Shown here: in pieces, positions 25,329 through 32,837 of the stretch
Layout of the letters: the number at the start of each line of letters is the position of its first letter
Position numbering within the stretch: the stretch's first letter is position 1
Notes under the pieces: generated by a model
What the model saw: only the letters and a program-made list of their open reading frames with translations
The model's database searches: none
Told to the model about the DNA's origin: nothing
Assembly: GCA_021848065.1 (NCBI GenBank)
Contig: JAJZNA010000016.1
Location: 1-49,043 of the forward strand
Direction of reading: 5' to 3'
Source of the DNA: Microcaldota archaeon
GTDB taxonomy: Archaea > Micrarchaeota > Micrarchaeia > Micrarchaeales > CABMGC01
DNA length: 49,043 nucleotides
Program-made: the position numbers and the translations under genes

Positions 25329-26717
25329 ATGAAATTCGAAATAGAATACAGCACAATCGAGAACGTCGCCGGCCCGCTCGTGGTGGTGGGCAAGGTCAGG
25401 AACGCGCAGTACAATGAGATCGTAAGGATAAAGCTTCACAACGGTGAGACCAGGCTCGGCCAGGTGCTCGACACGAGCAGCACGCAGGCAGTGGTCCAGG
25501 TCTTCGGCCCGACCGATGGCATAAACGTGAGCAGCACTTCGGTGAGCTTCCTGGGAGAGACGTTCAATACGGGCGTCAGCGAGGATATGCTGGGCAGGGT
25601 CTTTGACGGCCAAGGCAGGCCAAGGGACGGCGGCTCTTCGGTGTCATACGAAGAGAAGCGGGACATAAACGGCGCGCCCATCAATCCCGTGTCAAGGAGG
25701 TATCCGAGCGATTTCATAGAAACCGGGATATCCGCAATAGACGGGCTGGACACATTGGTGAGGGGCCAGAAGCTTCCCATATTCTCGTCATCCGGTCTGC
25801 CGCACAACCAGCTTGTCGCGCAGATAACCAGGCAGGCTAACGTCAAGAACTCGAGCGAAAGCTTCGCAGTGGTCTTTGCCGGAATAGGCATAACCTATGA
25901 CGATTATTCATATTTCGTAAGCGAGTTCAGGAAGACCGGCGCGCTGAAGAGGGCTGTCGCGTTCATAAACCTCGCGGACGATCCGAGCATAGAAAGGATC
26001 ATAACTCCAAGGCTCGCGCTGTCAACAGCGGAGTTCCTTGCCTACGAGAAGGGCATGCACGTCCTCGTAATACTAAACGACATGACAAACTACGCAGAGG
26101 CTCTCAGGGAGCTCTCTAGCGCAAGGGAAGAGGTTCCGGGAAGGAGGGGATATCCGGGATACATGTACACGGACCTTGCAAGCCTCTACGAGCGTGCAGG
26201 CATAGTGGCAGGGAGGAACGGGAGCATAACTCAGCTTGACGTAGTGACGATGCCTAGCGACGACGTTACCCACCCAATACCAGACCTCACGGGATACATA
26301 ACCGAGGGCCAGATATTCATGTCAAGGGACCTTGTGAACAAGGGCCTCTATCCTGCAATACAGCCCCTGGGATCGCTATCCAGGCTGATGTCAAACGGAA
26401 TAGGCGCAGGCAAGACCAGGGAGGACCACCGCGGTGTCTCAGATCAGCTCTACGGCCTGTACGCAAAGGCGCAGGATGCCAAGAGCCTGAGCGCGATAGT
26501 GGGCGCCGAGGCCCTTAGCGACAGCGACAAGAGGTACCTGAAGTTCGGGGACGACTTCGAGAACAAGTTCCTCAAGCAGGGATTCTACGAGCGCAGGTCC
26601 ATAGAGGACACGCTTGAGATAGGCTGGGACCTCCTCTCAGAGATGCCTGAGGGCGAGCTCACGAGGCTCAAGAAGGAATTCATAGCCAAGTACTACAAGA
26701 AGAAGGGGACTGCATAA
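25329..26717 (+). CDS. atpB: A-type ATP synthase regulatory subunit B
   Basis: 462 residues. Non-catalytic partner of subunit A: the Walker A is replaced by [15 protein letters not shown]. The downstream signature [20 protein letters not shown] and the [12 protein letters not shown] segment are typical. It begins 4 nt after the atpA stop, and its stop TAA shares its last base with the atpD ATG at 26717. Confidence 0.98.
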   Translation: MKFEIEYSTIENVAGPLVVVGKVRNAQYNEIVRIKLHNGETRLGQVLDTSSTQAVVQVFGPTDGINVSSTSVSFLGETFNTGVSEDMLGRVFDGQGRPRDGGSSVSYEEKRDINGAPINPVSRRYPSDFIETGISAIDGLDTLVRGQKLPIFSSSGLPHNQLVAQITRQANVKNSSESFAVVFAGIGITYDDYSYFVSEFRKTGALKRAVAFINLADDPSIERIITPRLALSTAEFLAYEKGMHVLVILNDMTNYAEALRELSSAREEVPGRRGYPGYMYTDLASLYERAGIVAGRNGSITQLDVVTMPSDDVTHPIPDLTGYITEGQIFMSRDLVNKGLYPAIQPLGSLSRLMSNGIGAGKTREDHRGVSDQLYGLYAKAQDAKSLSAIVGAEALSDSDKRYLKFGDDFENKFLKQGFYERRSIEDTLEIGWDLLSEMPEGELTRLKKEFIAKYYKKKGTA

Positions 26718-27343
26718 TGGCAAACATAAACCCCACCCGGATGAACCTGATAAACCTCAAGAGGAGGATCAATGTTGCGAGAAAGGGGCACAGCATACTG
26801 AAAAGGAAAAGGGAGATACTCGTAATAGAGTTCCTAAAGATGCTCAAGCAGTCCAAGCAGTCCAGGGCCATGCTCAACGACCTGATGCAGCAGTCCTACA
26901 AGTCAGTGACAATAGCATCTGCGTACGTGGGCAACTTCGAGCTGCAGGAGATGGCGCTCCACAAGGAGCCTGCCACCCCGATAAGGATAAGGATAAAGAA
27001 CATCATGGGTGTACGCATCCCTGAGGTGGAGCGGGTCCAGCGTTTGCCAAAGATGTCATACTCCATAATGCCCGGAAGCCTTGCCGTGGATGACATAAGC
27101 GACTCGTTCACGCGCGCCACAAACTCAATAATAGATGTGGCGCAGAGGGAACAGGGCCTCAAGAGGCTTGTGGTCGAGATAGACAAGACCAAGAGGAGGG
27201 TCAACGCGCTTGATTACAGGATAATCCCCGGGATGAAGGGCCAGTCCAAGTACATACGCATGAGGCTTGAGGAGATGGACAGGGACATGTTCTCTGCGCT
27301 TAAGCACGTGAAGAAGAAGCTTGCCGCATCCCACCCCAAATAA
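26717..27343 (+). CDS. atpD: A-type ATP synthase subunit D
   Basis: 208 residues, the antiparallel coiled-coil central rotor shaft. Family hallmarks are NPTRMNLINLKRRINVARKGH at the start, split by a basic turn, and the C-terminal RRVNALDYRIIPGMK motif. It overlaps the atpB stop by one base and ends the operon, 91 bp before the next start. The operon contains every soluble and membrane subunit expected of an A-type ATP synthase. Confidence 0.96.
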   Translation: MANINPTRMNLINLKRRINVARKGHSILKRKREILVIEFLKMLKQSKQSRAMLNDLMQQSYKSVTIASAYVGNFELQEMALHKEPATPIRIRIKNIMGVRIPEVERVQRLPKMSYSIMPGSLAVDDISDSFTRATNSIIDVAQREQGLKRLVVEIDKTKRRVNALDYRIIPGMKGQSKYIRMRLEEMDRDMFSALKHVKKKLAASHPK

Positions 27344-27370
27344 TGCGCAGAAAGGCGGCGCATCCGCAAA

Positions 27371-27378
27371 TTTATAAT
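27371..27378 (+). promoter_or_regulatory. TATA box before dph6
   Basis: TTTATAAT predicts a start near 27400, about 35 nt before ATG 27435. Confidence 0.5.
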
Positions 27379-27434
27379 ATCTGCACTTCTTATATTATAT
27401 CTGGGTTTTGGGACTGTCCTAAGGCGTGATCTTC

Positions 27435-28103
27435 ATGGCAAATGCAGTATTATTCAGCGGAGGCAAGGATTCTACACTGGCCTACCACAAGGCGCTAGCG
27501 CATGGCATACCTATAGATCTTCTAATAACCATGGTCTCCACCTCCAAGGAGAGCTACATGTTCCACTATCCCAACGTGAAGTTCACCGAGATGCAGGCCG
27601 AGGCGCTAGGCGTCAGGCACATCTTCGCGGACACAGAAGGCAAGAAGGAGGAGGAGCTCAAGGACCTGGCGAAGGTGCTCAAGGACAATAATGTCGAGTT
27701 CCTGGTCACCGGCGCAACGTACAGCAAGTACCAGGGTGACAGGGTCAATCACATAGCCGCCGAGCTTAACATAGACCACTTCGCCCCGCTCTGGCATATA
27801 GATCCTGAAGAAGAGCTCGAGGAGATATCAAAGAGGTTCAACGCCATAATCACATCCGTATCCGCAGAGGGCTTTGACGAGACGTTCCTGGGCAGGAGGA
27901 TCGATGACGACATGATAGCCAAGCTCAGGGAGCTCAACAAGAAGTACGGCATAAACATGCTATTCGAGGGCGGCGAAGCCGAGAGCTTCGTGCTTGACGC
28001 CCCGCTGTTTAGGAAGCGCATAGAGATAAAGCGCGCCCATAGCGAATGGATGAAGGACCGCGGGATGTACATAATAAAGAGCGCAAAGCTTGTTGATAAG
28101 TGA
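27435..28103 (+). CDS. dph6: Diphthine-ammonia ligase, Dph6 family
   Basis: 222 residues from ATG 27435. The N-terminal PP-loop LFSGGKDSTLAYHKA binds ATP. The family signature EFLVTGATYSKYQGDRVNHIA (here split at the loop) and the end LFEGGEAESFVLDAPLF are characteristic of the diphthine-ammonia ligase/TIGR00289 group. It performs the last amidation step of diphthamide on EF-2, whose target His is present in the aEF-2 at 9461. Transcribed alone. Confidence 0.9.
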   Translation: MANAVLFSGGKDSTLAYHKALAHGIPIDLLITMVSTSKESYMFHYPNVKFTEMQAEALGVRHIFADTEGKKEEELKDLAKVLKDNNVEFLVTGATYSKYQGDRVNHIAAELNIDHFAPLWHIDPEEELEEISKRFNAIITSVSAEGFDETFLGRRIDDDMIAKLRELNKKYGINMLFEGGEAESFVLDAPLFRKRIEIKRAHSEWMKDRGMYIIKSAKLVDK

Positions 28104-28106
28104 GCG

Positions 28107-28652
28107 CTACTTCTGCTCTGGCCCGACCAGCCTTGCCAACGCCTTAAGAAGCTCCGCAATCAGCTCCTTTGCATGCTGATCCGATAGGTTGCCTTCCGCA
28201 TCTATCTTCTGGGCCGCAAACGTGACTATCACTTCCGGCCTGTTCACTGCGCGCATGTCCAGCGCTATGAATATCTGCCTGAGGTGGAGCTGCGCTCTCT
28301 CTCCTCCTATCATGCCCGTAGATGCGCTCATTATTGCAACCGGTTTGCCAACAAGCGGAGATGTATCCCCAGGCTTGGATGCCCAGTCAATCGCGTTCTT
28401 GAGCACTCCTGGTATGGAATAGTTGTACTCCGGGGTGGCGATGAGCAGGGCGTCTGCCTTGGCTATCCTCTCTTTGAAGCTCCTTACAGCTTCAGGTTCA
28501 GATTCCATCTGGTCTGCATTGAAGATGGGTATGCCAGAGATGTCTGCAATTTCTATTCGCATCCCTTCTGGAGCAAGGCCTGCCGCCACTTTCAACAGTG
28601 CTGTGTTATACGAACCTCTCCTAAGGCTTCCTGAAATCCCAAGAACTTCCAT
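28107..28652 (-). CDS. NAD(P)H-dependent FMN reductase
   Basis: 181 residues from ATG 28652; the upstream ATG at 28667 precedes the predicted transcript. Flavodoxin-like fold of the NADPH-dependent FMN/quinone/azo reductase family. GISGSLRRGSYNTALLK binds the FMN phosphate. ATPEYNYSIPGVLKNAIDW carries the family P-E-Y-N motif. SASTGMIGGERAQLHLRQ is the second flavin loop. It probably reduces quinones, flavins or metals and protects against redox stress. Divergent from the aminotransferase. Confidence 0.92.
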   Translation of the reverse strand: MEVLGISGSLRRGSYNTALLKVAAGLAPEGMRIEIADISGIPIFNADQMESEPEAVRSFKERIAKADALLIATPEYNYSIPGVLKNAIDWASKPGDTSPLVGKPVAIMSASTGMIGGERAQLHLRQIFIALDMRAVNRPEVIVTFAAQKIDAEGNLSDQHAKELIAELLKALARLVGPEQK

Positions 28653-28675
28653 TCCAATCCCCTGCATTGCACCTG

Positions 28676-28707
28676 TTTTTATAGTTTATCTGCAGTAAAC
28701 AATAAAA
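28676..28707. promoter_or_regulatory. Divergent TATA boxes for the FMN reductase and aminotransferase
   Basis: Minus-strand ACTATAAAAA (28676-28685) is 26 bp from ATG 28652, predicting a leaderless message. Plus-strand AATAAAAG (28700-28707) is 26 bp from 28730, predicting a leaderless start at ATG 28732. Confidence 0.55.
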
Positions 28708-28731
28708 GCAAATGCATGTCAAGTGCTTTAG

Positions 28732-29946
28732 ATGCGTGCGTTATCAAGACGGAGCATGATGGCAGACAACCCCATAGAGGAAGAGGGGGATCTTGCAGAG
28801 CAGTTGGCGAGATCTGGGCACAAGGTACTAAGCCTCAACAGGGGCGATCCCACTGCTTATTTTCCAACTCCAAGCTATCTCCTGCGCGAGTTCGTATCCG
28901 CCATTAAGAAAGGGTACACTGGCTATTCCTACCCGACCGGCATAATCGAACTCAGGGAGGCAATATCCGCACGTTATAAGCGCGCTTACAAAGCCGATGT
29001 AACTCCGGACAAGATAACAGTGACACAGGGCGTCAGCGAGGCCATAACATTCCTAAACTCAATATTCATAAACCAGGGCGACCACGCCGTCATCGCGCGC
29101 CCCTATTATCCGCTTTACGTGCCTGCATTGCGCGTCAGCGGGGGCTCCCCAATTTTTGCTGACTCGGATTGGGAGAGCGGTGCGGGAATTGACATGGATT
29201 CCCTTAGAAGAAAGCTCAACTCTTCCAGGGCCAGGGGCGCCAAGTACATGCTCTTCTCTAACCCCAGCAATCCCACAGGCACAGTTATGGGCAGGAAGGT
29301 GCTCGAAGAGCTTGCCAATCTGTGCAATGACAATGACATATTCCTCATAAGCGATGAGATATACGACGAAATAGTGTACAGGGGAGTAAAGTTCACCAGC
29401 GTATGCGAAGTCGCGCGCGGCATACCTCACGCAATTCTCTCAGGCGCCTCAAAATCCTTTGACGCGACAGGATTTCGCATAGGCTACGCGGCCCTCCCTG
29501 AAGACGACGCATGGTCCGAGGCAGTGCGCGACAGGCTGGAGGCGTTCGCAAGGATGAGGCTGTCCTCAAGCACACCTGCGCAATACGCCTTCGCCAAGGC
29601 AATATCTAATGTGGCTGAGCACAGGAAGTCTCTGTCAAGGATGGTCGCCCAGATGGAAGACCGTGCACGCTTTGCGCATGGCCTGGTAAACAAGAGCCGG
29701 TACATGCATGCATCGATGCCAAAGGGCGCATTCTACATACTTGCAAAGATATTCATGGAAAAGCTGGACTTCAGGGATGACAAGGACATCGAGAAAGGGC
29801 TTCTCCTCGAGGAGGGGATACAGGTTGCAAGGGGATCTGGCTTCGGCGCGCCGGGTAGTATGAGGATAGTCGCACTGGCCCCGAAAGACATATTAGGCTT
29901 GGCTATCAGAAAGATAGATAAATTCTTTGAGAAGCATTCTAAATAA
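28732..29946 (+). CDS. Class I/II PLP-dependent aminotransferase
   Basis: 404 residues from ATG 28732, placed by the TATA spacing; ATG 28756 and 28759 are alternatives. Fold type I aminotransferase. GYSYPTGIIELREAIS, TQGVSEAITFLNS (cofactor phosphate), SNPSNPTGTVM and DEIYDEIVY are conserved. The PLP lysine is in SGASKSFDATGFRIGY and the substrate-carboxylate Arg is near the C-terminus (SMRIVALAP). It resembles archaeal alanine/aspartate aminotransferases; the exact amino acid is unclear. The stop codon directly abuts the tRNA-Val gene. Confidence 0.9.
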   Translation: MRALSRRSMMADNPIEEEGDLAEQLARSGHKVLSLNRGDPTAYFPTPSYLLREFVSAIKKGYTGYSYPTGIIELREAISARYKRAYKADVTPDKITVTQGVSEAITFLNSIFINQGDHAVIARPYYPLYVPALRVSGGSPIFADSDWESGAGIDMDSLRRKLNSSRARGAKYMLFSNPSNPTGTVMGRKVLEELANLCNDNDIFLISDEIYDEIVYRGVKFTSVCEVARGIPHAILSGASKSFDATGFRIGYAALPEDDAWSEAVRDRLEAFARMRLSSSTPAQYAFAKAISNVAEHRKSLSRMVAQMEDRARFAHGLVNKSRYMHASMPKGAFYILAKIFMEKLDFRDDKDIEKGLLLEEGIQVARGSGFGAPGSMRIVALAPKDILGLAIRKIDKFFEKHSK

Positions 29947-30017
29947 GGAGGCATCGTCTAGTGGTAGGATAGCGCCTTTACACGGCGCGGGCCTGGGTTC
30001 AATTCCCTGTGCCTCCA
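29947..30017 (+). tRNA. tRNA-Val (UAC)
   Basis: The acceptor arm GGAGGCA (29947-29953) pairs with TGCCTCC (30010-30016), with discriminator A at 30017. The anticodon stem GCGCC/GGCGC encloses the loop TTTACAC with anticodon UAC. The T-arm is CTGGG-TTCAATT-CCCTG with one U-U mismatch. There is no intron and CCA is not encoded. It begins on the base after the aminotransferase stop. Its 3' end is the apparent insertion point of the accessory island that follows. Confidence 0.95.
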
Positions 30018-30018
30018 T
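30007..30018 (+). repeat. att-like repeat copy a (tRNA-Val 3' end)
   Basis: CTGTGCCTCCAT, the last 11 bases of the tRNA gene plus one. It recurs exactly at 32823-32834 and with one mismatch at 31204-31215 and 31812-31823. Confidence 0.7.
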
Positions 30019-30100
30019 ACACCTAGTCCGACGACAAGGTATCAGATACCCTTGCGATATGCTTCATGAAAAAAATTAATGGCGTATAGCATCATAAATA

Positions 30101-30141
30101 TGTAGTCACTTAATAGAAAATCTTTTATATATTGTAGTCAC
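30101..30141 (+). promoter_or_regulatory. Fic gene promoter with two operator-like repeats
   Basis: TGTAGTCAC occurs at 30101-30109 and again at 30133-30141, 32 bp apart. Between them is the TATA box TTTTATATA (30123-30131), 26 bp from ATG 30152. The downstream repeat lies between TATA and start, where a bound protein would block initiation. Confidence 0.6.
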
Positions 30142-30151
30142 ATAAATTAGC

Positions 30152-31090
30152 ATGAATATTGAAGTAAGGGAAAGAAAGAGTATCAAATATTATTACCTTG
30201 CCCACTCTTACCGCAAATTTGGAAAAGTACGCAAGATACGCGTGTATCTCGGTAGGAATTTAACAAAAAAGGACTTAGACATTAAGGTCAGTGAAGCGCA
30301 AGGGAAATTAAGGGAAAGCCTCGCCAAAATCAAAAAAATAAGGGACCCGTATAAAGTAGCATTAAGCGAATCGGAACTTGCCGAACTTGAAAAGCTAACT
30401 TCAGCTGGCAGAATCAAACTTACACATCTTAGTGAAGATGATTGGCTTAAATTTACAGAAGCATTTACCTATGATACGAATGCTATAGAAGGTTCGACAG
30501 TAGAACAGAAAGAAGTAATAAATATATTAGAGAAAAACGAGTGGCCCGATAAGTCCAAGGAAGAAATATCGGAAACATTTGGAGTTGCAGACGCAGTAAA
30601 ATACATCAGAGAAACTGAAGAAGAACTATCAATTGAGCTAATAAAAGAACTCCACAGGATTGTGTTTAAAAATTCAAAATCATTTGCTGGCACTTTAAGG
30701 AAAATAGGAGAGGAAGTTGCAGTCATTGATTCAAAGCATAATATTATCCATCGTGGTGCACCATCTTCTAGCATAGTTTCATTATTGAATGAGTTAATTG
30801 CCTGGTATAAAGCAAACAAACACAAATACCCTCCATTAGTTTTAGCAGCAGTAGTCCATAATCAATTTGAAAACATACATCCATTCAGAGATGGCAACGG
30901 GAGAGTCGGGAGATTGATTCTCATAAACATATTACTTAAACATGAATTGCCACCAGTAAATATCGAGCTCGAAAACAGGGCCGAATACTATAATGCCTTG
31001 CAAAGATACGAACTAGATGGTGATATAAGGCCTACGATAGTTCTTCTTCTGAAAGAGTACAGAAGACTAAAGAGGAACCTTAAGGTGTGA
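30152..31090 (+). CDS. Fic-domain protein (AMPylase-type) with N-terminal inhibitory motif
   Basis: 312 residues. The catalytic loop HPFRDGNGRVGR (about 243-254) is a perfect Fic motif, with His as the base that transfers AMP or another nucleotide group to target hydroxyls. Upstream, TNAIEG (about 109-114) fits the S/T-x-x-x-E-G/N inhibitory helix of class II Fic proteins, so the protein should autoinhibit. The N-terminal ~60 residues are basic (KKYYYL-like, RKIRVYLGRNL). The C-terminus has EYYNALQRYELDGDIRP. Codons are AT-richer than the neighbours, suggesting transfer. Its target is unknown. It appears leaderless at ATG 30152. Confidence 0.92.
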   Translation: MNIEVRERKSIKYYYLAHSYRKFGKVRKIRVYLGRNLTKKDLDIKVSEAQGKLRESLAKIKKIRDPYKVALSESELAELEKLTSAGRIKLTHLSEDDWLKFTEAFTYDTNAIEGSTVEQKEVINILEKNEWPDKSKEEISETFGVADAVKYIRETEEELSIELIKELHRIVFKNSKSFAGTLRKIGEEVAVIDSKHNIIHRGAPSSSIVSLLNELIAWYKANKHKYPPLVLAAVVHNQFENIHPFRDGNGRVGRLILINILLKHELPPVNIELENRAEYYNALQRYELDGDIRPTIVLLLKEYRRLKRNLKV

Positions 31091-31115
31091 CTACATTTTT
31101 GATTAGCGTAGTCAC
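31087..31115 (+). terminator. Inverted repeat at the end of the Fic gene
   Basis: GTGACTAC (31087-31094, overlapping the stop) pairs perfectly with GTAGTCAC (31108-31115) across a 13-nt loop. The arms are the same TGTAGTCAC word as in the promoter. It may be a terminator or mRNA-stabilising hairpin, or a further operator. Confidence 0.5.
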
Positions 31116-31176
31116 ATAGCTAATTTCTACAAATCTGTAGCAATTGTATTTTGTAGCCATACAAAGATATACATTG

Positions 31177-31190
31177 TACAAACCGAACCT
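31177..31190 (+). repeat. 14-bp direct repeat, copy 1
   Basis: TACAAACCGAACCT, exactly repeated at 33049-33062. It lies 13 bp upstream of att-like copy b. Confidence 0.7.
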
Positions 31191-31203
31191 CCACGAGAAT
31201 GGC

Positions 31204-31215
31204 CTATGCCTCCAT
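31204..31215 (+). repeat. att-like repeat copy b
   Basis: CTATGCCTCCAT, 11 of 12 bases matching the tRNA-Val 3' end. It sits between the Fic and RelBE modules, just upstream of the antitoxin promoter. Confidence 0.55.
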
Positions 31216-31228
31216 TCTATAGAAATCC

Positions 31229-31237
31229 ATATATACC
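31229..31237 (+). promoter_or_regulatory. TATA box of the RelBE-type pair
   Basis: CATATATAC is centred 26 bp before ATG 31258, predicting a leaderless antitoxin message. Confidence 0.5.
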
Positions 31238-31257
31238 TATAGCGATATATAGTAATC

Positions 31258-31491
31258 ATGGAAACGACGACTATACAGATAAGGAAGTCCCTCAAAAAGA
31301 AGTTAGAGGATCTCAAGGCATATCCTAATGAGACTATGGATCAGCTTATAGAAAGGCTTGCAGACAGCAAGATTGATTATGAGCCCCTTTCTGAAGACGA
31401 GATAAAAGGGATAGAGAAAGGGCTTGCAGATATCAAGGCTGGAAGAGTATATACCTTAGAGGAGGTTAAAAAGAAACTGGGGATTAAGTGA
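31258..31491 (+). CDS. RelB/VapB-like antitoxin
   Basis: 77 residues. The N-terminus METTTIQIRKSLKKKLEDLK has the beta-strand plus helix of a ribbon-helix-helix DNA-binding domain. The C-terminal half is acidic and helical (SEDEIKGIEKGLADIKAG, then TLEEVKKKLGI), of the type that wraps and neutralises a RelE toxin. Its stop overlaps the toxin GTG start by 3-4 bases, the standard order and coupling for such pairs. It probably autorepresses its own promoter. Confidence 0.8.
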   Translation: METTTIQIRKSLKKKLEDLKAYPNETMDQLIERLADSKIDYEPLSEDEIKGIEKGLADIKAGRVYTLEEVKKKLGIK

Positions 31492-31745
31492 CATATAAAG
31501 TCATCTTATCCCAAGATGCTGAGAAAGACCTTGAATCACTCGAGAAGGACGTCAGGAATAGAATAGTATTAAGGCTGGAGAGCATTAGGGAAAATCCTCA
31601 GAGTTATGTGAAACGCTTGGTTGGCGTTCCCCTCTACAGTTTACGAGTGGGCGACTATAGGGTAATTATGGATATTAAAAATAAAGAAATCATAATATTT
31701 GTTATCAAGATAGGGCATAGAAGTAAAGCATACAATAATCTGTAA
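31488..31745 (+). CDS. RelE/ParE-superfamily toxin
   Basis: 85 residues from GTG 31488, overlapping the antitoxin stop. Compact RelE fold: YKVILSQDAEKDLESL, LRLESIRENPQSYVKRL, then YSLRVGDYRVIMDI and IIFVIKIGHRSKAYNNL. The Arg in LRVGDYRVI and the end HRSKAY match the catalytic surface of ribosome-dependent mRNA endonucleases of the family. ParE-like gyrase action cannot be excluded by sequence. Part of the AT-rich island. Confidence 0.88.
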   Translation: MTYKVILSQDAEKDLESLEKDVRNRIVLRLESIRENPQSYVKRLVGVPLYSLRVGDYRVIMDIKNKEIIIFVIKIGHRSKAYNNL

Positions 31746-31811
31746 CAACTGTTTTGTATCGGATTAATACTTAGGGCATACAACGGGAATCTGAACCTAT
31801 AATGAAATGCC

Positions 31812-31823
31812 CTGTGCCCCCAT
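31812..31823 (+). repeat. att-like repeat copy c
   Basis: CTGTGCCCCCAT, 11 of 12 bases matching the tRNA-Val 3' end. A GAACCT word lies the same distance upstream as in copy b. It separates the RelBE module from the nucleotidyltransferase module. Confidence 0.55.
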
Positions 31824-31885
31824 TATCCGAATTTGTCGTCGAAGCGTGTTTGGGCATAAAAATCAATATCCTCGACAAAAAGCTA

Positions 31886-31898
31886 GGGTTCAATTCCC
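31886..31898 (+). repeat. tRNA T-arm remnant
   Basis: GGGTTCAATTCCC is identical to 29995-30007 in the tRNA-Val T-arm. It is not followed by a tRNA-Val acceptor strand, and no acceptor or anticodon arm can be built around it, so it is a fragment, not a gene. Confidence 0.6.
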
Positions 31899-31919
31899 CA
31901 CCTTTTCAGTTTAATGGAA

Positions 31920-32111
31920 TTAAACCTGTATTTTCTTTAATCTCCTTTTTTTAGTGTACAAAATATCTAGAAATCTCTTCTGCCCTCTACTCCAGGTCTT
32001 GTTATCCGTCTTTATTACATAGGCAGAATACGCATCGATGTACTCAAAATTGTTTCTAAGATTAACCTCTTTTGCCTCCTTCAAACCATTTAGAATGCTA
32101 TTTTGTTTCAT
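31920..32111 (-). CDS. Small partner protein of the nucleotidyltransferase
   Basis: 63 residues. ATG 32111 lies inside the last codons of the nucleotidyltransferase gene (14-bp overlap), implying coupled translation. Basic and helical, with EYIDAYSAYVIKTDNKTWSR and QKRFLDILY, followed by a Lys/Arg-rich end. Small proteins with a Y-V-x-K-T ... W-S-x-x-Q core beside archaeal nucleotidyltransferases are familiar to me, but I cannot name the family. A role as antitoxin or cofactor of the neighbour is inference. The downstream gap to 31886 is AT-rich. Confidence 0.6.
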   Translation of the reverse strand: MKQNSILNGLKEAKEVNLRNNFEYIDAYSAYVIKTDNKTWSRGQKRFLDILYTKKRRLKKIQV

Positions 32112-32721
32112 CTAATTCGCCCAATACTTTCCTTACGATCTCTTTCTTTACGTGAAGTTCTGATATAAATTCAGTTAATTTCTTGGTATCAATATACGCC
32201 TTAAAAATATTATAAATGTATCGTGCATCTTCGTAATCCTTATCACTCCCTAACCACAACTTGAATGCAATCTGTAGTTCTATTGGGGATATGTAAATCG
32301 AATATTTGCCGTTAAATGTAACTTTCATCTTGTTGTCTATAGTATGCCTATCAAGAGGTTTCTTGATGAACTTTAGTTCGAAGTTTGGCGCCCAAGTCCC
32401 TTTCTCAGCGTACCTCAGGGACGATCCTTCAGAAAGCAGTTCATATGCCTCTTTAGCATCTTCCACATTATTTACAGGTTCAAATCCGCTTTTGAGAAGC
32501 CTCTCATGTAATTCTTGAATTTGTTTTATGCCCATTTTGTTTAGTAGTATGTCAATGTCTTCCGTGCCTCTTATCCTTCCGAAAAAGATTGCTATGTATC
32601 CGCTAACTATTACGTAATCAACATCGCCCATAGCCTCGATGAAGTTAATGACTAATTTGTCTAAAGTGGTTATCTCTTTATGATTAAGCGTCAAGTTGTT
32701 TTTGGAGAACCCAATTTCCAT
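32098..32721 (-). CDS. AbiEii-like nucleotidyltransferase
   Basis: 207 residues. The segment YVIVSGYIAIFFGRIRGTEDIDILL carries the pol-beta-type nucleotidyltransferase pattern: G-Y near a small residue, then R-x-T-x-D-I-D with the two metal-binding aspartates. LSEGSSLRYAEKG and YISPIELQIAFKLWLGSDKDYEDA match the later part of the AbiEii/MNT-like group, where K-x-x-R or K-D-Y-x-D-A is typical. Members include type IV toxins that modify tRNA, and standalone house genes. The gene is AT-rich and leaderless by TATA spacing. Target unknown. Confidence 0.8.
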   Translation of the reverse strand: MEIGFSKNNLTLNHKEITTLDKLVINFIEAMGDVDYVIVSGYIAIFFGRIRGTEDIDILLNKMGIKQIQELHERLLKSGFEPVNNVEDAKEAYELLSEGSSLRYAEKGTWAPNFELKFIKKPLDRHTIDNKMKVTFNGKYSIYISPIELQIAFKLWLGSDKDYEDARYIYNIFKAYIDTKKLTEFISELHVKKEIVRKVLGELDETK

Positions 32722-32735
32722 AATGGGTTATAGAA

Positions 32736-32751
32736 ATTATAAATATTAAAT
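32736..32751 (-). promoter_or_regulatory. TATA region of the nucleotidyltransferase pair
   Basis: Minus-strand ATTTAATA (32744-32751) is 26 bp from ATG 32721; a second candidate TTTATAAT lies at 32736-32743. Confidence 0.5.
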
Positions 32752-32822
32752 ACTAGCAGGCATTAAAAACGGCTTTTACCAGCAAATGCGGAGGTTTTAC
32801 AGGTGCATTTACGTCGAGATCT

Positions 32823-32834
32823 CTGTGCCTCCAT
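32823..32834 (+). repeat. att-like repeat copy d
   Basis: CTGTGCCTCCAT, identical to the tRNA-Val 3' end at 30007-30018. The two exact copies bracket 2.8 kb containing Fic, RelBE and the nucleotidyltransferase pair. Confidence 0.7.
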
Positions 32835-32837
32835 CAT

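Noticed and set aside
31886..31905. Second tRNA gene suggested by a T-arm sequence
   Set aside because: No acceptor, D or anticodon arm can be formed around it, so only the fragment is reported.
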